Shown: piece after piece, positions 61,450 through 64,000 of the stretch
Numbering within the stretch: the stretch's first letter is position 1
Layout: each line of letters begins with the position of its first letter
DNA from: Pelagophyceae sp. CCMP2097
Taxonomy: Eukaryota; Sar; Pelagophyceae
Length of the DNA stretch: 64,000 bases
NCBI GenBank assembly: GCA_026770575.1
Contig: MU657256.1
Location: 84,807-148,806 of the forward strand
Reading direction: 5' to 3'
The notes under the pieces: generated by a model
Told to the model about the DNA's origin: nothing
Seen by the model: only the letters and a program-made list of their open reading frames with translations
Databases searched by the model: none
Made by a program: the position numbers and the translations under genes

Positions 61450-62972
61450 ATGCGCTCCGCGGCCCTGGCGCCGCTCTTCTGCGCCGTGGCCGCCGCGCTG
61501 GTGCCGCCGACGACGGTCGTGCTGGGTGGCGGCTTTGCGGGGCTGTACACGGCGCTGAACCTCGCCTCCGACGGCTCCAAAGTCCAGCTCGTCGACTCCA
61601 AGCCGCAATTCGAGTTCCTCCCGCTGCTCTACGAGTACGCATCGGGCATCGCCGAGGAGGCCGAGGTCTCCGCGACGTTTGAAGACCTCACGTCAGTCCC
61701 TCATCGAATCGACGCCGCCCTTGGCCCCGCGGCGGCGCCGACGGATGCGCGGCAGGCGTGGCACGAGCGTCGAGTTCATCCAGGGCGACGTCGCGGCGAT
61801 CGACACGGCGACGCGCACGGCCACGCTCAAATGCGGCGAGTGCCCATATGCGAACCCACCGCCATACAAACTCGCCCCTGTGGTGCACCGATTGTGCGTC
61901 ACAACGACCGTAGGCCGCGCGCTCTGCGGCGACGCGCTGGTCATCGCGCTGGGCCGCGAGTCGGCGCTGGACGTGGTGCCCGGCGCTCTGGACTTTGCGC
62001 TGCCGTTCTACCGCCTCGCAGACGCGATCGCCGTCAAGGCAAAGCTCGCCACGCTGGACAAGGCCACGTCGTCCATCCGCATCGTCGGCGCGGGGTACAC
62101 GGGCGTCGAGCTCGCCTGCCATTTGACGGCGTTTTGTGACGACGTCTCGCTCGTCGAGCGTTCCGGCGTGCTCCCCGCAGCGACGGACTCGAACCGCGCC
62201 GCGGGCCTCGCCGCGCTCGAGCAGCGCGGCATCGGCGTCCGCCTCGGCACGTCCGTCGTCCAGGTCGCGCCGTCGTCGGGCGAGGCCAAGGCGGGCAAGA
62301 CGGCGCTGAGCGTCGCCGCAGCCGACGGCCTCATCGAGTGCCTCGACGTCGATATGGTGCGCCGAGGCTGTCCCATTGGGCGACGCTGACCCTCCGCCCA
62401 ATAGGTAATCTGGACCGCGGGCGCGCGCGTGGCGCCGGCCGTGCGCGCCATGCCCGCCAGCTGCAAGGTCGGGCGCAACCCCAACGGCCCGCTCCGCGTC
62501 GACGCTGCGCTCCGGCTCAGCGGTGCGCCTCTGATGGACCCGCCCGGCGGAAATAAGTATCGACGAGCCGCTGTTAGGTGCTAAAAACGTCTTTGCTTTG
62601 GGCGACGCGGCGTCCGTCGCGGGCGTTTCTTCGGCGCCGTCTGCGCAAATGGCGCTGCAGCAGGCGGTGGTGGCGGCGCGCAACGTGCGCGCGTCGCTGG
62701 CCGCGCAGACGCGCGCGCCGGCGCTGCGCGCGTACTCGTACGTCGAGCTCGGCGAGATGCTCACCTTTGGCCAAGAAGACGGCTCCATGAGCCTCCTGCC
62801 CGCTCTCTTGCCGGCGCTCCAGGTCGGCGGCCCCGTCGCCCAGCTCGCCAGGCGCCTCGTCTACGCGGTGCGCATGCCCACGCGCGCCCAGCGCGTCACC
62901 GCCCTCGCCGCGCTCGCGCCCCAGGTGCCCGACCTCGCCGCCGCTGCCACCGGCCTCCGAGCATCGGAATAA
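61450..62972 (+). CDS. Type II NAD(P)H dehydrogenase, NDC1-like
   Basis: Four exons (61450-61691, 61756-62356, 62405-62522, 62578-62972) give 451 residues. Introns are 48-64 bp with GTCAGT, GTGCGC and GTGCGC donors. A signal-like N-terminus (MRSAALAPLFCAVAAALVPP) leads directly into the FAD site VVLGGGFAGLYTAL. PQFEFLPLLYEYASG is the family's second signature. The NAD(P)H-binding motif is IRIVGAGYTGVELACHL, and the late FAD contact is NVFALGDAASV. The enzyme is a non-proton-pumping, membrane-associated dehydrogenase that reduces quinones. The style is closest to plastid/cyanobacterial NDC1, which acts on plastoquinone and in phylloquinone synthesis; plastid location is inferred from the presequence. 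Every junction restores a conserved block. Confidence 0.88.
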
Positions 62973-63038
62973 GCTGATCGTGGAGCACCAGCCTCGGGGA
63001 CGCAGGCGGGTCGTCGTCCGCGGGATCAGAGGAGCGTT

Positions 63039-63753
63039 TTACAGTTCCCCAAAGTCGAGCGCGGGGCGGTGCCGGACGGCGTACGCCACCAAAGCCGCGA
63101 CGAGGCAGATGAGGGCGTGGAGCGTGGAGCTTCCCAAGACGCGGCGCACTGTTTGTAGCGCGCCTTGCCAATTCTCGAGATTGAGGAAGCAGCCTCTGCA
63201 CAGCGACTCTGCGGTGCGGTGCGCCGGGACGATGCTCCGCCAGGCCTCGTCGGGTACGGTCCAGCCGGGGAAGTCGCTTGCGCAGCCCGCGCAGCGCTCG
63301 AGCGTGGTGACGCGCGGCCGCCAGGCGCCCGACGAGATGCGCTGTCTGTTCGAGATGAGTTCGGCTACGTTGCGGAGCTCGCGCGCGGATGCGCGCCAAG
63401 GGCCTTTGTGCCGCCGGCCGCGCTTGTTCTGGATAGGCATGCACCCTTCGACGCGGTTGTCCAGCGCAGAAAACGCGGCGCCGCAGTGCACGCAGTCCCC
63501 GCGCCTAAGCGAGTGAATTCGGGCGGCGCCGCAGGACCGGGGTTGCTGCACACACGCACGGGAAGAGGCCCGCGACGATCTCGGCGTTGCGGGCGCGCGC
63601 GTCGACTTCGGAGTAGCGGAGCAGCGAATCCGTGCCGAGGAAGTGGAGGACGCGCGCGCTGAGGTCCGGCACCTCCCGGAGGCGCTCCATCACTGAATCG
63701 AACGGGTCCGTCGTGGCGTCGTCGTCGAACAACGCGATCCTCGAGGCAGGCAA
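63039..63753 (-). CDS. Zinc-ribbon protein with F-box-like start and C-terminal membrane helix
   Basis: Two exons (63560-63753 and 63039-63504) join in phase 2 (GTGCGT donor, TTAG acceptor). The first exon has an F-box-like helical segment (VPDLSARVLHFLGTDSLLRY). The second has three CxxC pairs (CVHC, CAGC, CRGC) with a GWTVPDEAWRSIV motif between the last two, typical of small zinc-ribbon folds, and ends in one membrane helix (STLHALICLVAALVAYAV). No ATG is found in the first exon's frame before an upstream stop near 63820, so a further upstream exon is missing from this model and the left-hand limit of the first exon is approximate. Function unknown. Confidence 0.55.
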
Positions 63754-63930
63754 ACCGAACTTTCCGGAAAATTCTGGTGAGGTTCCGAGAGAATTCAGCG
63801 ATATTTACTTTATCACTGGCACTGGCAATAAACAGTCTGAGTCGGCGCGGAGGGAGCACGGGTGAAGGTGCAGATGAGATAGTCGAAATCACGAGGAAGA
63901 ACGGCGATCATCTAACCATTCCAGCTGAAC

Positions 63931-64000
63931 TAGAGCAGCGCGTTGTCGTCGAACGCGAAGTGGTCCGCCCGTGACCGGTCGCCGCACTCGCCTTCCCGGA
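63931..64000 (-). CDS. Possible C-terminus of a gene entering from the right edge
   Basis: On the minus strand the last 70 bases read GECGDRSRADHFAFDDNALL followed by a stop at 63931-63933. The composition and the acidic/hydrophobic end look like coding sequence, and it sits just upstream of the zinc-ribbon gene on the same strand. The fragment is too short for a family assignment. Confidence 0.3.

Overview
This is a gene-dense, GC-rich nuclear window from a eukaryote. It carries an RNA polymerase subunit (RPB8), an ESCRT-III subunit (VPS24/CHMP3), a tubulin-ligase-like protein, short spliceosomal introns of roughly 45-175 bp, and no operons. Several N-termini look like heterokont plastid presequences, with a signal peptide followed by a GF-TAP-type motif. 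Together with repeat proteins of the octotricopeptide/RAP type, an NDC1-like NAD(P)H dehydrogenase and a large cation channel with ankyrin repeats, this suggests a photosynthetic stramenopile, possibly pelagophyte-like. That placement is inference from protein style; no marker gene for the lineage is present. Two runs of N (410-576 and 39775-40452) mark a draft assembly.

Layout. 1-1379 is an AT-rich edge with a gap, a tRNA-like fragment and a hairpin. 1380-10702 (+) is one gene of about 2,987 codons joining two six-helix channel modules, each with a cyclic-nucleotide-binding-like domain and ankyrin repeats, linked by EF-hands. 11234-19591 holds housekeeping and RNA genes: a MYND/RING/Sel1 protein (-), RPB8 (+), a La-motif protein with a discoidin-like N-terminus (+), a KH-KH-WW protein (+), an N-acetyltransferase (+) and VPS24 (+, nine small exons). 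19675-22306 (-) is an RRM/repeat/RAP/SAP protein, divergent from an NnrU-like membrane protein (+). 23512-32787 (-) holds a 1,404-residue coiled-coil protein and a 1,518-residue leucine-rich-repeat/EF-hand protein. 33234-36081 holds a tubulin ligase (+) and an enoyl reductase-like enzyme (-). 36223-41907 (-) holds a 37-residue-repeat protein and two tandem paralogues with plastid-type presequences, the second interrupted by a gap. 42383-42899 is a broken WD40 gene. 43046-46828 (-) is a DZIP1-like protein fused to C2-like domains. 47536-54458 (-) holds an FAD amine oxidase, coiled-coil/WW-like coding exons and a BTB-Kelch protein. 54808-63753 holds a coiled-coil protein (+), a giant 37-residue-repeat protein (-), a type II NAD(P)H dehydrogenase (+) and a zinc-ribbon membrane protein (-). 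The last 70 bases probably hold the C-terminus of a further gene (-).

Gene models here were assembled by hand from reading frames, splice motifs and phase. Donors are mostly GTGCGT or GTGCGC, acceptors often end TTTAG or GCAG, and some introns appear to be GC-AG. Where phase and protein alignment agree the joins are strong. Starts without conserved sequence are weaker.

How the genes relate. Recurring themes are organelle gene expression (three repeat/RAP-family loci), plastid-directed proteins, cilium or microtubule proteins (DZIP1-like, tubulin ligase, large coiled coils) and calcium-regulated proteins (EF-hands in the channel and the LRR protein). Many neighbours are divergent with 160-450 bp between starts, so shared promoters are likely.
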